The position numbers were made by a program, and so were the translations under genes. Shown piece by piece: positions 25,437 to 34,977 of a stretch of 60,618 nucleotides of DNA; position 1 is the first letter of the stretch; each line of letters starts with the position of its first letter. The DNA is from an uncultured Paracoccaceae bacterium (GTDB taxonomy: Bacteria; Pseudomonadota; Alphaproteobacteria; Rhodobacterales; Rhodobacteraceae), in contig OY288165.1 in the NCBI GenBank assembly GCA_958439195.1, positions 1 through 60,618 of the forward strand, given 5' to 3'. Under the pieces are notes generated by a model. It was not told the origin of the DNA and searched no databases. It worked only from the letters and a program-made list of their open reading frames with translations.

Positions 25437-25479
25437 ATGCACGCCCGTCTGCACCGGCGTGCTGCACCAACGGCTGCAC
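25437..25479 (+). repeat. Phased CTGCAC array, copy 2
   Basis: ATGCAC begins at 25437 and CTGCAC at 25449, 25462 and 25474, with spacings 12, 13, 12, identical to copy 1 at 3246. The linkers are also partly alike (GCCGT/GCCCGT after the first unit). It lies in the convergent spacer between uspA and fnrL, past the uspA terminator. Confidence 0.75.
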
Positions 25480-25530
25480 GGCCCACTTCACCCAGACCGC
25501 CAAACTTTCCCGGAAATTCAGGGCGTTAAC

Positions 25531-26277
25531 CTAGTTCAGATATCCGCCGTCACTGTCATCCCCGGTCTCTTCCATCAGCCGGTCAAAGTCGGGCACGATG
25601 ATGTGCCGCTTGCCCTCCAGCGTGATCACCCCGTCCTTCTTCAACGCGCTGACCTGACGGCTCACTGTCTCCAGCGTCAAGCCCAGGTAATCCGCCATTT
25701 CCTCGCGCGTCAGGGGCAGGTCAAACGTGATGCCCCCCTTCGCCGTCTTGGGCTTCAGGCTGGCATCCCGCCGCGCGATGATCGCCAGCAAGGACGCAAT
25801 CTTTTCCCGCGCCGTCTTGCGCCCCAACAGCAGCATCCATTCCCGCGCGGCATCCAGTTCATCCAGCGTCATCTCCAGCAACCGCTGGGCGACATGCGGG
25901 GTGGATTGCATCATTTCTTCAAAGGGTTTCTTGCGAAAACAACACATTACAAGATCGGTTGTCGCCGTCACGTCATAGGCCGCCGTGGAACGCCCCGGCC
26001 GCCCCACGAAATCCGACGGCAGCAAAAGCCCCACCATCTGCCGCCGCCCATCTTCCATGGTCTGGGTCAAGGTGGCGATTCCCGTCACGACCGAGGCCAC
26101 GAAATCCATCCGGTCTCCCGACCAGATCACCGTCTGCCCGGCCTGATAGCTGCGGTAAAACTTGATCTGTTCCAGCTTCGCCAGCTCGTCCGTCTCACAG
26201 CGCGAACAAACCGCACGATGCCGGATCGGGCAATCCCCGCACTGCTGCGACGCGGTCTGCATGTCATGATGTGCCAT
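25531..26277 (-). CDS. fnrL: Oxygen-responsive Crp/Fnr regulator FnrL
   Basis: A 248-residue transcription factor that holds an oxygen-labile 4Fe-4S cluster and activates microaerobic genes when it dimerises without oxygen. N-terminal cysteines at 13, 16, 24 and 27 (QQCGDCPIRHRAVCSRC), plus the pair near 112-113, are the cluster candidates. The C-terminal helix-turn-helix has LTLETVSRQVS, with the Glu and Ser-Arg residues that read TTGAT. The start at 26277 follows AAGGAAGGG; the longer frame would run through the promoter. It is divergent from hemN, with an FNR box between. Confidence 0.98.
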   Translation of the reverse strand: MAHHDMQTASQQCGDCPIRHRAVCSRCETDELAKLEQIKFYRSYQAGQTVIWSGDRMDFVASVVTGIATLTQTMEDGRRQMVGLLLPSDFVGRPGRSTAAYDVTATTDLVMCCFRKKPFEEMMQSTPHVAQRLLEMTLDELDAAREWMLLLGRKTAREKIASLLAIIARRDASLKPKTAKGGITFDLPLTREEMADYLGLTLETVSRQVSALKKDGVITLEGKRHIIVPDFDRLMEETGDDSDGGYLN

Positions 26278-26320
26278 GACCGGCCCTTCCTTTTGCACCC
26301 CGACCCACCCGCAAGGGGGC

Positions 26321-26334
26321 TTGATCTGAATCAA
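26321..26334. promoter_or_regulatory. FNR box between fnrL and hemN
   Basis: TTGATCTGAATCAA is a perfect FNR box in the 91-nt divergent spacer. It lies 44 nt from the fnrL start and 35 nt from the hemN start. At the class II distance transcription would begin almost at the hemN ATG and inside the fnrL leader, so the box may repress fnrL or act with different spacing. Confidence 0.85.
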
Positions 26335-26368
26335 GGCTGAATATCCGTCCCTTCATCAAACTAGGTGA

Positions 26369-27724
26369 ATGACACATGAATCGCAACTCACCCGGCTTGG
26401 TCTTTTTGATGCGCGCGTCCCGCGCTACACCAGCTACCCAACCGCGCCGCATTTCGGAACAGCGGTTCATGAAGGCCAGTTTATCCAATGGATTCAGGCT
26501 ATTCCAGCAGGGTCGGCGATCTCTCTTTATCTCCATGTGCCATTCTGCCGCCGCCTGTGCTGGTTCTGCGCCTGCCGCACGCAAGGCACTTCATCCGACA
26601 TACCCGTCCGCGCCTATGCCGCCACGCTCAAGGCCGAAATCGCCCTGCTGAAAGGTCATCTCGCCCCCGGTGTCACCCTTTCCCGGCTGCATTGGGGCGG
26701 TGGCACCCCCACCCTTCTTCCTGCCGATCTGATGCGCGACTTGGCCGATACGGTCTTTGACGCGGTCCCCCTTGGCCCTGATGCGGAGTTCTCGGTCGAG
26801 ATTGACCCGAACGAAATCGACGAGCCCCGCCTTGACGCATTGGCCGCCGCAGGCATGAACCGTGCTTCGATCGGGGTGCAGGACTTTGACCCCGAAATTC
26901 AGAAAACCATCGGCCGCGAACAAAGTTACGATCTGACCCGCCGTGTCGCCGACATGATCCGAACCCGTGGAGTCCGCAGCCTGAACGCCGATATCCTATA
27001 TGGCCTGCCGCATCAGACCCGCGCGCGGATTGCGGATTCGGTTCAGAAACTGCTAACCCTCACCCCCGACCGGGTGGCGCTCTATGGTTATGCCCATGTC
27101 CCGTGGATGAGCCGCCGCCAGCAGATGATCCCCTCCGATGCGATGCCCACCCCCGAAGAGCGCCTCGCTTTGTTTGAAACTGCGCGGCAATTGTTCACTT
27201 GGGATGGCTATCAGGAAATTGGCATCGACCATTTCGCCCGCCCCGATGACGGCCTTGCCATCGCCGTCCGAAAAGGCACCCTGCGCCGCAATTTTCAGGG
27301 CTACACCGATGATACCGCACCGGTCCTGATCGGCCTTGGCGCGTCCTCCATCAGCCGCTTTCCGCAGGGTTACGCCCAGAACGCCTCTGGCACATCAGAC
27401 CACACAAAGGCCATCCGTGCCGGCCATTTCTCCACCCATCGCGGCCATGTTTTTCAGGGCGAAGACCTGCTCCGCGCCCGGATAATCGAGGCGCTGATGT
27501 CCGATTTCCGCATAAGCCGCAGCGAATTGCTGCGCGACTACGACACCACGCCGGACCGCGTGGATCACCTGCTTCGCAATGCCAATGACGCCTTTCCAGG
27601 TATGCTGGACCTGACCGCCGATGGCCTGTTCATCCCGCCCAAGGCTCGCCCGCTTACACGCATGATCGCCCGCACCTTTGACGCCTATGATCACAGCAAG
27701 GCGCAACACTCTGCCGCGATATGA
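26369..27724 (+). CDS. hemN: Oxygen-independent coproporphyrinogen III oxidase (radical SAM)
   Basis: A 451-residue radical SAM enzyme that makes protoporphyrinogen IX without oxygen. The cluster cysteines are at 60, 64 and 67 (FCRRLCWFCACR). The SAM-binding and substrate blocks include HWGGGTPT, ASIGVQDFDPEIQKTIGREQ and YGYAHVPWM, and the C-terminal HemN domain follows. It is the anaerobic partner of HemF at 7.8 kb and is probably FnrL-activated. It ends 7 nt before the convergent glycosyltransferase. Confidence 0.98.
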   Translation: MTHESQLTRLGLFDARVPRYTSYPTAPHFGTAVHEGQFIQWIQAIPAGSAISLYLHVPFCRRLCWFCACRTQGTSSDIPVRAYAATLKAEIALLKGHLAPGVTLSRLHWGGGTPTLLPADLMRDLADTVFDAVPLGPDAEFSVEIDPNEIDEPRLDALAAAGMNRASIGVQDFDPEIQKTIGREQSYDLTRRVADMIRTRGVRSLNADILYGLPHQTRARIADSVQKLLTLTPDRVALYGYAHVPWMSRRQQMIPSDAMPTPEERLALFETARQLFTWDGYQEIGIDHFARPDDGLAIAVRKGTLRRNFQGYTDDTAPVLIGLGASSISRFPQGYAQNASGTSDHTKAIRAGHFSTHRGHVFQGEDLLRARIIEALMSDFRISRSELLRDYDTTPDRVDHLLRNANDAFPGMLDLTADGLFIPPKARPLTRMIARTFDAYDHSKAQHSAAI

Positions 27725-27731
27725 CCCGGTG

Positions 27732-28955
27732 TCAGGGGCCGAAGCCTTCGACATAGGCCGCCATCCGGGGCAGGCACACTGTCCGCAAATCATACCGCGC
27801 AACAGCCGTCTGCCGTGCCGCATCGCGCAGGGCGTGATACCGCGCAGGCTCGGCCAATGCGTGGGTCATCGCGCGCGACCATCCGGCAATGTCAAAGAAA
27901 TCCACCAACAGCCCGTTTTCGCCATCCCTGATCACCTCGCGCACCGGGGCGGTATCCGACCCGATCACCAGCGCCCCGGCCGACATCGCCTCGACCATCG
28001 ACCAGGACAGGACAAAGGGATAGGTCAGGTAGGCATGCGCCCGGCTGACCTGCAACAGGTTCAGAAAGGTGGGATAAGGCACCTTGCCGATGAAATGCAC
28101 CCGGCTCAGGTCCAACCTGTCCTTCACTTCATCCAGATAGACATCCTTCCAGCGCCGCCCGTCCTTTGGGGGCGGGCCATAGCTTACCTCATCGCCACCC
28201 ACGATCACCACCTGCGCCTGTGGCCGTGCAGCCATCACATCCGGCAAGGCACGCATGAAGGTATGGTAGCCCCGATAGGGTTCCAGATTGCGGTTGACGA
28301 AGGTCAAAACCTCATCCCCTGCGCATAGCACGTGGCCGTCTGGCAGCGTCACGGTGGCGGTAGGGTCCGGCCTGACGGCTTTGGTATCGACCCCGTCAAA
28401 GATCACCTCGATCATCCGGCGCAATGCGGGTGGATAGGTCGATGCCTGCCATTCGGTCGGTGACACCCCCGCATCCGCATGCAGCATCGCCTGCCCCAGA
28501 TGGGCGGTGCGTCCCTGTGCGATCAACACCTGATCAAATCCGGCATCCCCCGCCTCGCTGTCAAAGCCGACATCCGCGCCGCGCCCGCGATAGTAGAATT
28601 CGGCGTAAACGATCAGCTTTGCTTCGGGCCAGACTTCCTTGAGGAACAGCGTCTCGCCCCAACCGGAATGGCCGACAATCACATCCGGGACATAACCCGT
28701 CTCTTGCCGCAGGCGCAGGCAGCACCGCGCTACCGTGACCCCCCGGTCACTTTGCGTGGTATAATTCCGCCCAAGCCGCGACATGGTGGCATCGACCGTG
28801 GGGGCTTCGTGCCTGTAGCGCAGCGTGCGGGTATTGGTTTCCTTCTTGTTGACCGCATCGGTCAACGCCAGAACCTCGTGCCCGCGCTTGGCAAGTTCGG
28901 GGGCAAGGTGCAGGAATTGGCCGGGAAAGTTCTGGTGAACCAGCAGTATCTTCAT
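27732..28955 (-). CDS. Glycosyltransferase, GT-B fold, GT4-like
   Basis: A 407-residue soluble enzyme. The N-terminal domain starts MKILLVHQNFPGQFLHLAPELAKRG; the C-terminal domain has EPYRGYHTFMRALPDV and SMVEAMSAGALVIGSDTAPVREVI, with the Glu-containing nucleotide-sugar loop of family GT4. Probably adds a sugar to a surface polysaccharide or lipid; donor and acceptor unknown. Its ATG overlaps the stop of yejF, which is unusual because the rest of the operon is a peptide importer. The link may be only transcriptional. Confidence 0.85.
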   Translation of the reverse strand: MKILLVHQNFPGQFLHLAPELAKRGHEVLALTDAVNKKETNTRTLRYRHEAPTVDATMSRLGRNYTTQSDRGVTVARCCLRLRQETGYVPDVIVGHSGWGETLFLKEVWPEAKLIVYAEFYYRGRGADVGFDSEAGDAGFDQVLIAQGRTAHLGQAMLHADAGVSPTEWQASTYPPALRRMIEVIFDGVDTKAVRPDPTATVTLPDGHVLCAGDEVLTFVNRNLEPYRGYHTFMRALPDVMAARPQAQVVIVGGDEVSYGPPPKDGRRWKDVYLDEVKDRLDLSRVHFIGKVPYPTFLNLLQVSRAHAYLTYPFVLSWSMVEAMSAGALVIGSDTAPVREVIRDGENGLLVDFFDIAGWSRAMTHALAEPARYHALRDAARQTAVARYDLRTVCLPRMAAYVEGFGP

Positions 28956-30547
28956 GCCACCTGTCCCCCGAAGGCCGCAGCCATCAGGGCACGAGTGTAG
29001 GGGTTTTCCGGCGCCCCAAAAACCGCCGCGCTGTCGCCTGCTTCTACCACGTCACCAGATTTCATCACCAATACCCTGTGCGAAAGCGCCTTCACCACAC
29101 GCAGATCGTGGCTGATGAAGATATAGGCCAAACCCCATTTCCGCTGCAACGCCCGCAACAGATCGACGATCTGCACCTGAACCGTCATGTCCAGCGCCGA
29201 TGTCGGTTCATCCAGCACCACCAATTTTGGCCGCAGGATCATCGCCCGCGCAATCGCAATGCGCTGGCGTTGTCCGCCCGAAAATTCATGCGGGTAACGC
29301 CCCATCCATGCGGGGTCTAGGCCCACCTCTGCCATGATCTCGGCCACCATTTCGCGGCGGTCGCGGCCGGGGTCCACCCCGTGCACGCCCAGACCTTCGG
29401 CGATGATCTGTTCCGCGGTCATGCGTGGCGACAGGCTGCCGAACGGGTCTTGGAACACCACCTGCATGTCACGCCGCACCGCGCGCAGATCGCGCCCGCT
29501 GGCCCCTCGCAGGTCGCGGCCCATGAACACCACCGGCCCCTCCGACTGCGTCAGGCGCAGGATCGCCAGTGCCAGCGTTGTCTTGCCCGATCCGCTTTCG
29601 CCAACGACCCCCAGCGTCTCGCCCGCGCGCACGGAAAGCGATGCGTCATTGACCGCCTTTACATGGCCCACCGTCTTGCGCAGCAATCCACGCTGGATCG
29701 GGAACCAGACCCGCAGATGTTCCGTCCGCACCACTTCGGGCGCGTCTGTCGCAATCGGGTCTGGCATCCCCTTCGGTTCGGCCGCCAGAAGTTTGCGGGT
29801 ATAGGGATGCTGCGGGTTGGCGAAAATCTCGGCCGCCGGCCCCTGTTCCACAATCTCGCCGCCCTGCATCACGCAGACCCGGTCCGCGATCCGCCGCACG
29901 ATGCCAAGGTCGTGGGTGATGAACAGCATGCTCAACCCTTCACGCATCTTCAGATCGGCCAGCAGGTCGAGGATTTGTGCCTGAATCGTCACGTCCAGCG
30001 CCGTGGTCGGTTCATCCGCCACCAGCAATTCCGGCCCGTTGGCCAGGGCCATCGCAATCATCACCCGCTGCCGTTGCCCGCCTGACAACTGGTGCGGATA
30101 GGCCCCTAGTCGGCTTTCGGCATCGTTGATGCCCACCTTGTGCAGTAGTTCCACAATCCGCGCCCGCGCCGCATCGCCCGACAGGCCCTGATGCAGGGCA
30201 AGGCTTTCGCCCAACTGCCGTTCGATGGTGTGCAGGGGGTTCAGGCTGGTCATCGGTTCCTGAAAGATGAAACTGATGTCATTGCCGCGCACCCGCCGCA
30301 GTTCCGGTTCGGCCGCACCCACCATCTCGCTTCCCAGATAGCGGATGGAACCGTCCACCGCCGCGCTGTCGGGCAGCAGGGAAACGGTGGACAGCGCGGT
30401 TACGGATTTGCCCGATCCGCTTTCGCCCACCAGCGCCACGGTTTCACCCTTGCCGACGGTGAAGCTGACACCCTTGACCGCTTCGATCACCCGCCCGTCC
30501 TGACGGAAGCTCACGCGCAGCCCTTTAACCTCCAGCACCGTGGTCAT
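28952..30547 (-). CDS. yejF: ABC transporter ATPase with two nucleotide-binding domains, YejF-like
   Basis: A 531-residue fused ATPase that drives the YejABEF microcin C/peptide importer. Each half has a Walker A (GESGSGKSVT; GESGSGKTTL), the ABC signature (LSGGQRQR; FSGGQRQR), a Walker B (LLVADEPTTALD; LVVLDEPTSALD) and the oligopeptide C-terminal signature NPYTR or HPYTRK. It overlaps the yejE stop by four bases. Confidence 0.95.
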   Translation of the reverse strand: MTTVLEVKGLRVSFRQDGRVIEAVKGVSFTVGKGETVALVGESGSGKSVTALSTVSLLPDSAAVDGSIRYLGSEMVGAAEPELRRVRGNDISFIFQEPMTSLNPLHTIERQLGESLALHQGLSGDAARARIVELLHKVGINDAESRLGAYPHQLSGGQRQRVMIAMALANGPELLVADEPTTALDVTIQAQILDLLADLKMREGLSMLFITHDLGIVRRIADRVCVMQGGEIVEQGPAAEIFANPQHPYTRKLLAAEPKGMPDPIATDAPEVVRTEHLRVWFPIQRGLLRKTVGHVKAVNDASLSVRAGETLGVVGESGSGKTTLALAILRLTQSEGPVVFMGRDLRGASGRDLRAVRRDMQVVFQDPFGSLSPRMTAEQIIAEGLGVHGVDPGRDRREMVAEIMAEVGLDPAWMGRYPHEFSGGQRQRIAIARAMILRPKLVVLDEPTSALDMTVQVQIVDLLRALQRKWGLAYIFISHDLRVVKALSHRVLVMKSGDVVEAGDSAAVFGAPENPYTRALMAAAFGGQVA

Positions 30548-31674
30548 CTGAAGGTCTTTCTTGGGTCAAAGGCATCGCGCACGCCTTCAAAGATGAACAC
30601 CAGAAGGCTTAGCATGATGGCAAAGGTGAAAAACGCGGTAAAGCCAAGCCAGGGTGCCTGAAGGTTCTGCTTGGCCTGCTGGGTCAGTTCGCCAAGGCTG
30701 GGCGCGCTTTCCGGCAGGCCAAAGCCAAGGAAATCCAGCGTAGCAAGGCTGCCGATGGTGCCTGTGATGATGAAGGGCAGCATGGTCAGCGTCGCAACCA
30801 TCGCATTGGGCAGCACATGACGGAACATGATCACCACATCCGGCACGCCCAAAGCGCGGGCCGCGCGGACATATTCAAAATTTCGCGCGCGCAGGAATTC
30901 CGCCCGCACCACACCTACCAGCGCAGTCCAGCCGAACAGCACCATAAGCCCGACCAATAACCAGAAATCCATGGTAAAGATCGCAGCAACGATGATGATG
31001 ATATACAGGCTGGGCGTGGCGCCCCAAATCTCGATCACCCGCTGAAAGATCAGATCCGTCAGCCCGCCGAAATACCCCTGAACGGCCCCGGCCGCGATGC
31101 CCACCACCGAAGTGATCAGAGTCACGATCAGCGCAAAACTGACCGACAGGCGAAAACCATAGATCACCCGCGCCAGCACATCGCGTGCCGTATCATCGGT
31201 GCCCAGCCAATGATTTTCGTCTGGTGGCGAAGGGGCCGGTCCCGGCAGATCGTTGATGGTATTGAAGCTGTAGGGGATCGGGGGCCAGATGATCCAGCCT
31301 TTCTGGAATTCCGGGTCAACGGTCGCGCGCGATCCATCCTCGACCTGCGCGATCACGCCTTCCGGATCATCCCAGCAATCCAGGCTGCCGCCGGATTGGA
31401 TAAGGCATTTCACTTCGATGTCGGTATACTTTGCCTCGGTCCTGAAATCACCGCCAAAGGCGGTTTCCGGGTAAAACGTCAGGAACGGTGTGTGCAATTC
31501 CCCCCGGTAACTTACCAATAACGGGCGGTCATTGGCGACCACCTCGGCGCACAGCGTGATGCCGTAAAGCACAAGGAATATCCAAAGCGACCAATAGGCC
31601 CGGCGATTGGCGGTAAAGTTGCGCCAGCGGCGCTGGTTCAGCGGGGACAGCTTAAAGAACATGGGGGCCATCAT
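30544..31674 (-). CDS. yejE: ABC transporter permease, YejE-like
   Basis: A 376-residue inner-membrane permease of the oligopeptide family. The N-terminal LSPLNQRRWRNFTANRRAYW is typical of YejE. About six membrane segments are present; the coupling motif VRAEFLRARNFEYVRAARALG contacts the ATPase, and a periplasmic domain lies between the first two segments. ATG 31674 or 31671. Overlaps yejB by four bases. Confidence 0.93.
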   Translation of the reverse strand: MMAPMFFKLSPLNQRRWRNFTANRRAYWSLWIFLVLYGITLCAEVVANDRPLLVSYRGELHTPFLTFYPETAFGGDFRTEAKYTDIEVKCLIQSGGSLDCWDDPEGVIAQVEDGSRATVDPEFQKGWIIWPPIPYSFNTINDLPGPAPSPPDENHWLGTDDTARDVLARVIYGFRLSVSFALIVTLITSVVGIAAGAVQGYFGGLTDLIFQRVIEIWGATPSLYIIIIVAAIFTMDFWLLVGLMVLFGWTALVGVVRAEFLRARNFEYVRAARALGVPDVVIMFRHVLPNAMVATLTMLPFIITGTIGSLATLDFLGFGLPESAPSLGELTQQAKQNLQAPWLGFTAFFTFAIMLSLLVFIFEGVRDAFDPRKTFR

Positions 31675-32819
31675 GTCCTCCGCGTGCCAAAGTCGATTCG
31701 CGGGTCGATCCAGACATACATAAGGTCGGATATGATCCCCATCACCAGCCCGATCAGGCCGAAAAAGAACAGCGTGCCAAAGATCACCGGATAATCCCGT
31801 TCCACCGCCGCGCGAAAGCCGAGTTGGCCAAGGCCATCAAGCGAAAAGATTGTCTCGATAATCAGGCTGCCACCAAAGAACACCGAAACGAACAGCGCCG
31901 GAAAGCCCGCGATCACGATCAGCATCGCATTACGGAACACATGGCCATACAGCACGCGGCTTTCCTTCAAACCCTTGGCGCGGGCGGTCATCACGTACTG
32001 TTTCTTGATCTCGTCCAGAAAGCTGTTCTTGGTCAGCAGGGTCAGTGTGGCAAAGCTGGAAATGGTCGACGCGATCACCGGCAGGGTGATGTGCCACAGA
32101 TAATCCAGTGCCTTGCCGATGGGCGACAACTGATCGAAATTGTCGCTTGTCAGACCGCGCAAGGGGAAGATCTGATAATATGATCCGCCCGCAAACAGCA
32201 CCAGTAGCAGGATGGCAAACAGGAAACCGGGGATGGCATAGCCCACGATGATTGCGCCGCTGGTCCAGGTGTCAAAGGCAGTGCCATCGCGCACCGCCTT
32301 GCGGATGCCCAGCGGGATGGAAATCAGATAGGCAATGAGCGTCGACCACAAGCCCAGCGTGATGGAGACGGGCATCTTTTCCAGCACCAGATCCACCACT
32401 TCGATCGACCGGAAATAGCTTTCACCAAAGTCGAACCGCATATAGTTCCACATCATGATGAAGAACCGTTCCGTGGCGGGAATCACCTCTTTCTGACATT
32501 CCGGGGCTGTCACCGAGGGTTCGCCCGTGAAGCCGTCCTCACAGACGATGCGCGCAAAGCCGAACTGCACCTCCAGCGCCGCCAGAAATTCCGGCGGCAG
32601 GCCCCGCGCGCCGATATAGCCGTCATCGCGGCCCTGATCGACCCCGGCATCGCCGCCACCCGACACGCTTTCCAACGCATCGCCATCGCCTTCCAGCCGG
32701 GCCGCGACCTGTTCGATCGGACCGCCCGGCACGAATTGCGTAAGGGAAAAGTTGATCACCATGATCCCGATCAGCGTCGGGATGATCAACAAGAGCCGCC
32801 TCAGGATATAGGCGCCCAT
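31671..32819 (-). CDS. yejB: ABC transporter permease, YejB-like
   Basis: A 382-residue permease, partner of YejE. It begins MGAYILRRLLLIIPTLIGIMV, as the family does, has a large periplasmic insert before the conserved core and the coupling helix VMTARAKGLKESRVLYGHV. YejB and YejE form the channel. The start is 49 nt downstream of the binding-protein gene. Confidence 0.93.
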   Translation of the reverse strand: MGAYILRRLLLIIPTLIGIMVINFSLTQFVPGGPIEQVAARLEGDGDALESVSGGGDAGVDQGRDDGYIGARGLPPEFLAALEVQFGFARIVCEDGFTGEPSVTAPECQKEVIPATERFFIMMWNYMRFDFGESYFRSIEVVDLVLEKMPVSITLGLWSTLIAYLISIPLGIRKAVRDGTAFDTWTSGAIIVGYAIPGFLFAILLLVLFAGGSYYQIFPLRGLTSDNFDQLSPIGKALDYLWHITLPVIASTISSFATLTLLTKNSFLDEIKKQYVMTARAKGLKESRVLYGHVFRNAMLIVIAGFPALFVSVFFGGSLIIETIFSLDGLGQLGFRAAVERDYPVIFGTLFFFGLIGLVMGIISDLMYVWIDPRIDFGTRRT

Positions 32820-32868
32820 CAGCGCAGCCCGCCTTTCGTCACCGTCATGCCCACCGCCGCTGCAACCG

Positions 32869-34800
32869 TCACTTCAAAGCGCCAGATGCCCGCAGCGCGT
32901 CGGCCTTTTCGGCGTTGTACCACCAGAAATCAAGTTCGCCCAAGGCATAGGGGGGGAGGTTTTCGGGATGCTCGAAAATGTCGAAATAGGCGATGGTGTG
33001 GGTCGCCTTGTACCATTGCGGCACCCAGAACCGTTCAGCCCGCAGCACCCGGTCCAATGCCTTGGTCGCCACACGCAGGCTTTCATTCGAATCCGCGGCC
33101 ATCACCACATCGACCAACCGGTCTACGGCAGGTGATTTCAGGCCCATCTGGTTGAACGACGACACATCCGCCGTTTCCGACCCGTAATACTGCTTCAACT
33201 CGGACCCCGAGATGTAATCAGACCGGGCATTGCCGGTGATGATGTCGAAATCATACTGCGGCGGCCGGGTTCGGGATTCCATCTGGGCGTTGTCGATGGA
33301 TGTCATCTTGGCGTCGATCCCGATGGCCTTCAGGTTTTCGACATATGGGTTGAACACCCGGTCAAAGCTGGGGCTGTCGTTCAGGAATTCGATGGTCAGC
33401 ACCTCGCCCGCTGCGTTGCGACGCAGGCCATCGTCGCCCACTTGCCAGCCCGCTTCGTCCAGCAGGCTTGACGCCTTTCTGACATTGCCACGATCAAGCT
33501 GTCGGTCACCCGAGGACGGTGCCATGATCGCCTCGTCCGTCAGGATCGAGGCAGGCAAAAGACCTTCGTTCACAAGCGGTTGCAGGATCGCCACCTCGTC
33601 TGGTGTCGGCACCCCGGTCGCCGCCAGTTCGGTGTTTTCCCAGACCGAATGGATGCGCGCATAAAGATCGTAGAACAGGGTGGCGTTCGACCATTCAAAG
33701 TTGAACATCAATCCGATCGCTTCGCGCACCTTCGGATCCTGGAATTTCTCGCGCCGCAAATTGAACAGGAAGGCCTGACCTGATGCCTTGGCCCCCGATG
33801 GCAGTTCCACCTTTTTCACCGTGCCCGCCGCCACAGCCGGGAAATCATATCCCGTGGCCCAGGTGATGGACGATGCCTCGTTTCGGAAGGTATAATTGCC
33901 CGCCTTGAACCCTTCGAAAGCGGCCTGATAGTCGCCATAATATTCCACGCGAATTCTGTCGAAATTCCCGCGCCCGCGATTGATCGGCAGGTCGCTGCCC
34001 CAATAATCCGGGTTGCGTTTCCAGACGATGGATTTGCTGACATCGAACCGGTCCAGAACATATTGCCCGGTGCCAAGGAAGGGCGTCAGGCTGCTTTCTT
34101 CCAGGTCCAGATTGTTCGCCTCGTAATGCGCCTTCGATATGATCGGCAATCCACCCACGGATGCCGGCAAATCGCGCGTCGGCACGCCCGTCTTGAAGGT
34201 GAATTTCACCTTGTTCGGTCCCAACACCTCGGCGCTTTCGACCTGCTGTCCGAACACCGTGCGGAAATCCGTCAAGCCCTTGGTCAGGAACAGGTTGTAG
34301 GAAAACACCACGTCATCCGCCGTCATCGGCGTGCCGTCGGCAAAGGTGACTTCGGGGCGCAGGTTGAAGATGACCCAGGATCGGTCGGCGGGATATTCCA
34401 TCGTCTCGCAAAGCAGGCAGTAAACGGTGCCGATCTCATCCGAGGTGCTGGTCAGGATCGCCTCATAGGGGGCAGAGGACAGGGCCGCGGCACGGCCCTT
34501 TACTGAATAGGGGTTCATGGAATCGAACCCCCCCGCCGTCCAGATCGAAATCTCGCCCCCTTTCGGCGCGTCGGGATTCACGTAATCCAGATGTGAAAAG
34601 TCCGCCGGATATTTGGGCGGGTCGCCAAAGGTGGTGATCGCATGGCTTATGATGACATCATCCTGCGCGCGCGCCGCAACCGCCCAACCGGCCAGCGCCA
34701 AGACAGCGCATCCCGCCGCAACCCAGCGCAGCAAGCCGGTGTTTGGGCCTGCCTGCGTGTTGACCTGCGCCCTGCTGTTCGCACCCTTGCGTCCGACCAT
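32869..34800 (-). CDS. yejA: Extracellular solute-binding protein, YejA-like (SBP family 5)
   Basis: A 643-residue periplasmic peptide-binding protein with a long N-region and signal peptide (LLRWVAAGCAVLALAGWAV then AARAQ). The body shows the SBP-5 pattern HLDYVNPDAPKGGEISIW and a C-terminal DFWWYNAEK, typical of YejA. The start at 34800 is preceded by GGGGAG; a longer frame exists but is unlikely. It imports oligopeptides and perhaps microcin-like compounds; the ligand is inferred from family. Confidence 0.92.
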   Translation of the reverse strand: MVGRKGANSRAQVNTQAGPNTGLLRWVAAGCAVLALAGWAVAARAQDDVIISHAITTFGDPPKYPADFSHLDYVNPDAPKGGEISIWTAGGFDSMNPYSVKGRAAALSSAPYEAILTSTSDEIGTVYCLLCETMEYPADRSWVIFNLRPEVTFADGTPMTADDVVFSYNLFLTKGLTDFRTVFGQQVESAEVLGPNKVKFTFKTGVPTRDLPASVGGLPIISKAHYEANNLDLEESSLTPFLGTGQYVLDRFDVSKSIVWKRNPDYWGSDLPINRGRGNFDRIRVEYYGDYQAAFEGFKAGNYTFRNEASSITWATGYDFPAVAAGTVKKVELPSGAKASGQAFLFNLRREKFQDPKVREAIGLMFNFEWSNATLFYDLYARIHSVWENTELAATGVPTPDEVAILQPLVNEGLLPASILTDEAIMAPSSGDRQLDRGNVRKASSLLDEAGWQVGDDGLRRNAAGEVLTIEFLNDSPSFDRVFNPYVENLKAIGIDAKMTSIDNAQMESRTRPPQYDFDIITGNARSDYISGSELKQYYGSETADVSSFNQMGLKSPAVDRLVDVVMAADSNESLRVATKALDRVLRAERFWVPQWYKATHTIAYFDIFEHPENLPPYALGELDFWWYNAEKADALRASGALK

Positions 34801-34928
34801 CCCGATCTCCCCTGCCACGGCGGCTGTCCCGCCCGTCTTGTTCAAACCTAGGCTAAATCGCATCCTGTCGAGGTCACAAGTTGCGTTTGCGTGAAACATC
34901 GCATTCTGCCGCTCACACGTATGAAAAA

Positions 34929-34953
34929 GGGCCGCCCCGGAACGAAGCGGCCC
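34929..34953 (-). terminator. Terminator downstream of the cytochrome c gene
   Basis: GGGCCGC at 34929-34935 pairs with GCGGCCC at 34947-34953. On the minus strand five T follow. It lies 25 nt beyond the cytochrome c stop codon. Confidence 0.75.
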
Positions 34954-34977
34954 CATGATGATGCGTTTGGCAGAAAG

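Noticed and set aside
3246..25479. CTGCAC arrays as a CRISPR array or as PhaR sites
   Set aside because: Units are 12-13 nt with no 30-nt spacers, so not CRISPR; the inverted CTGC/GCAG arrangement reported for PhaR is not seen since the hexamers are direct repeats.
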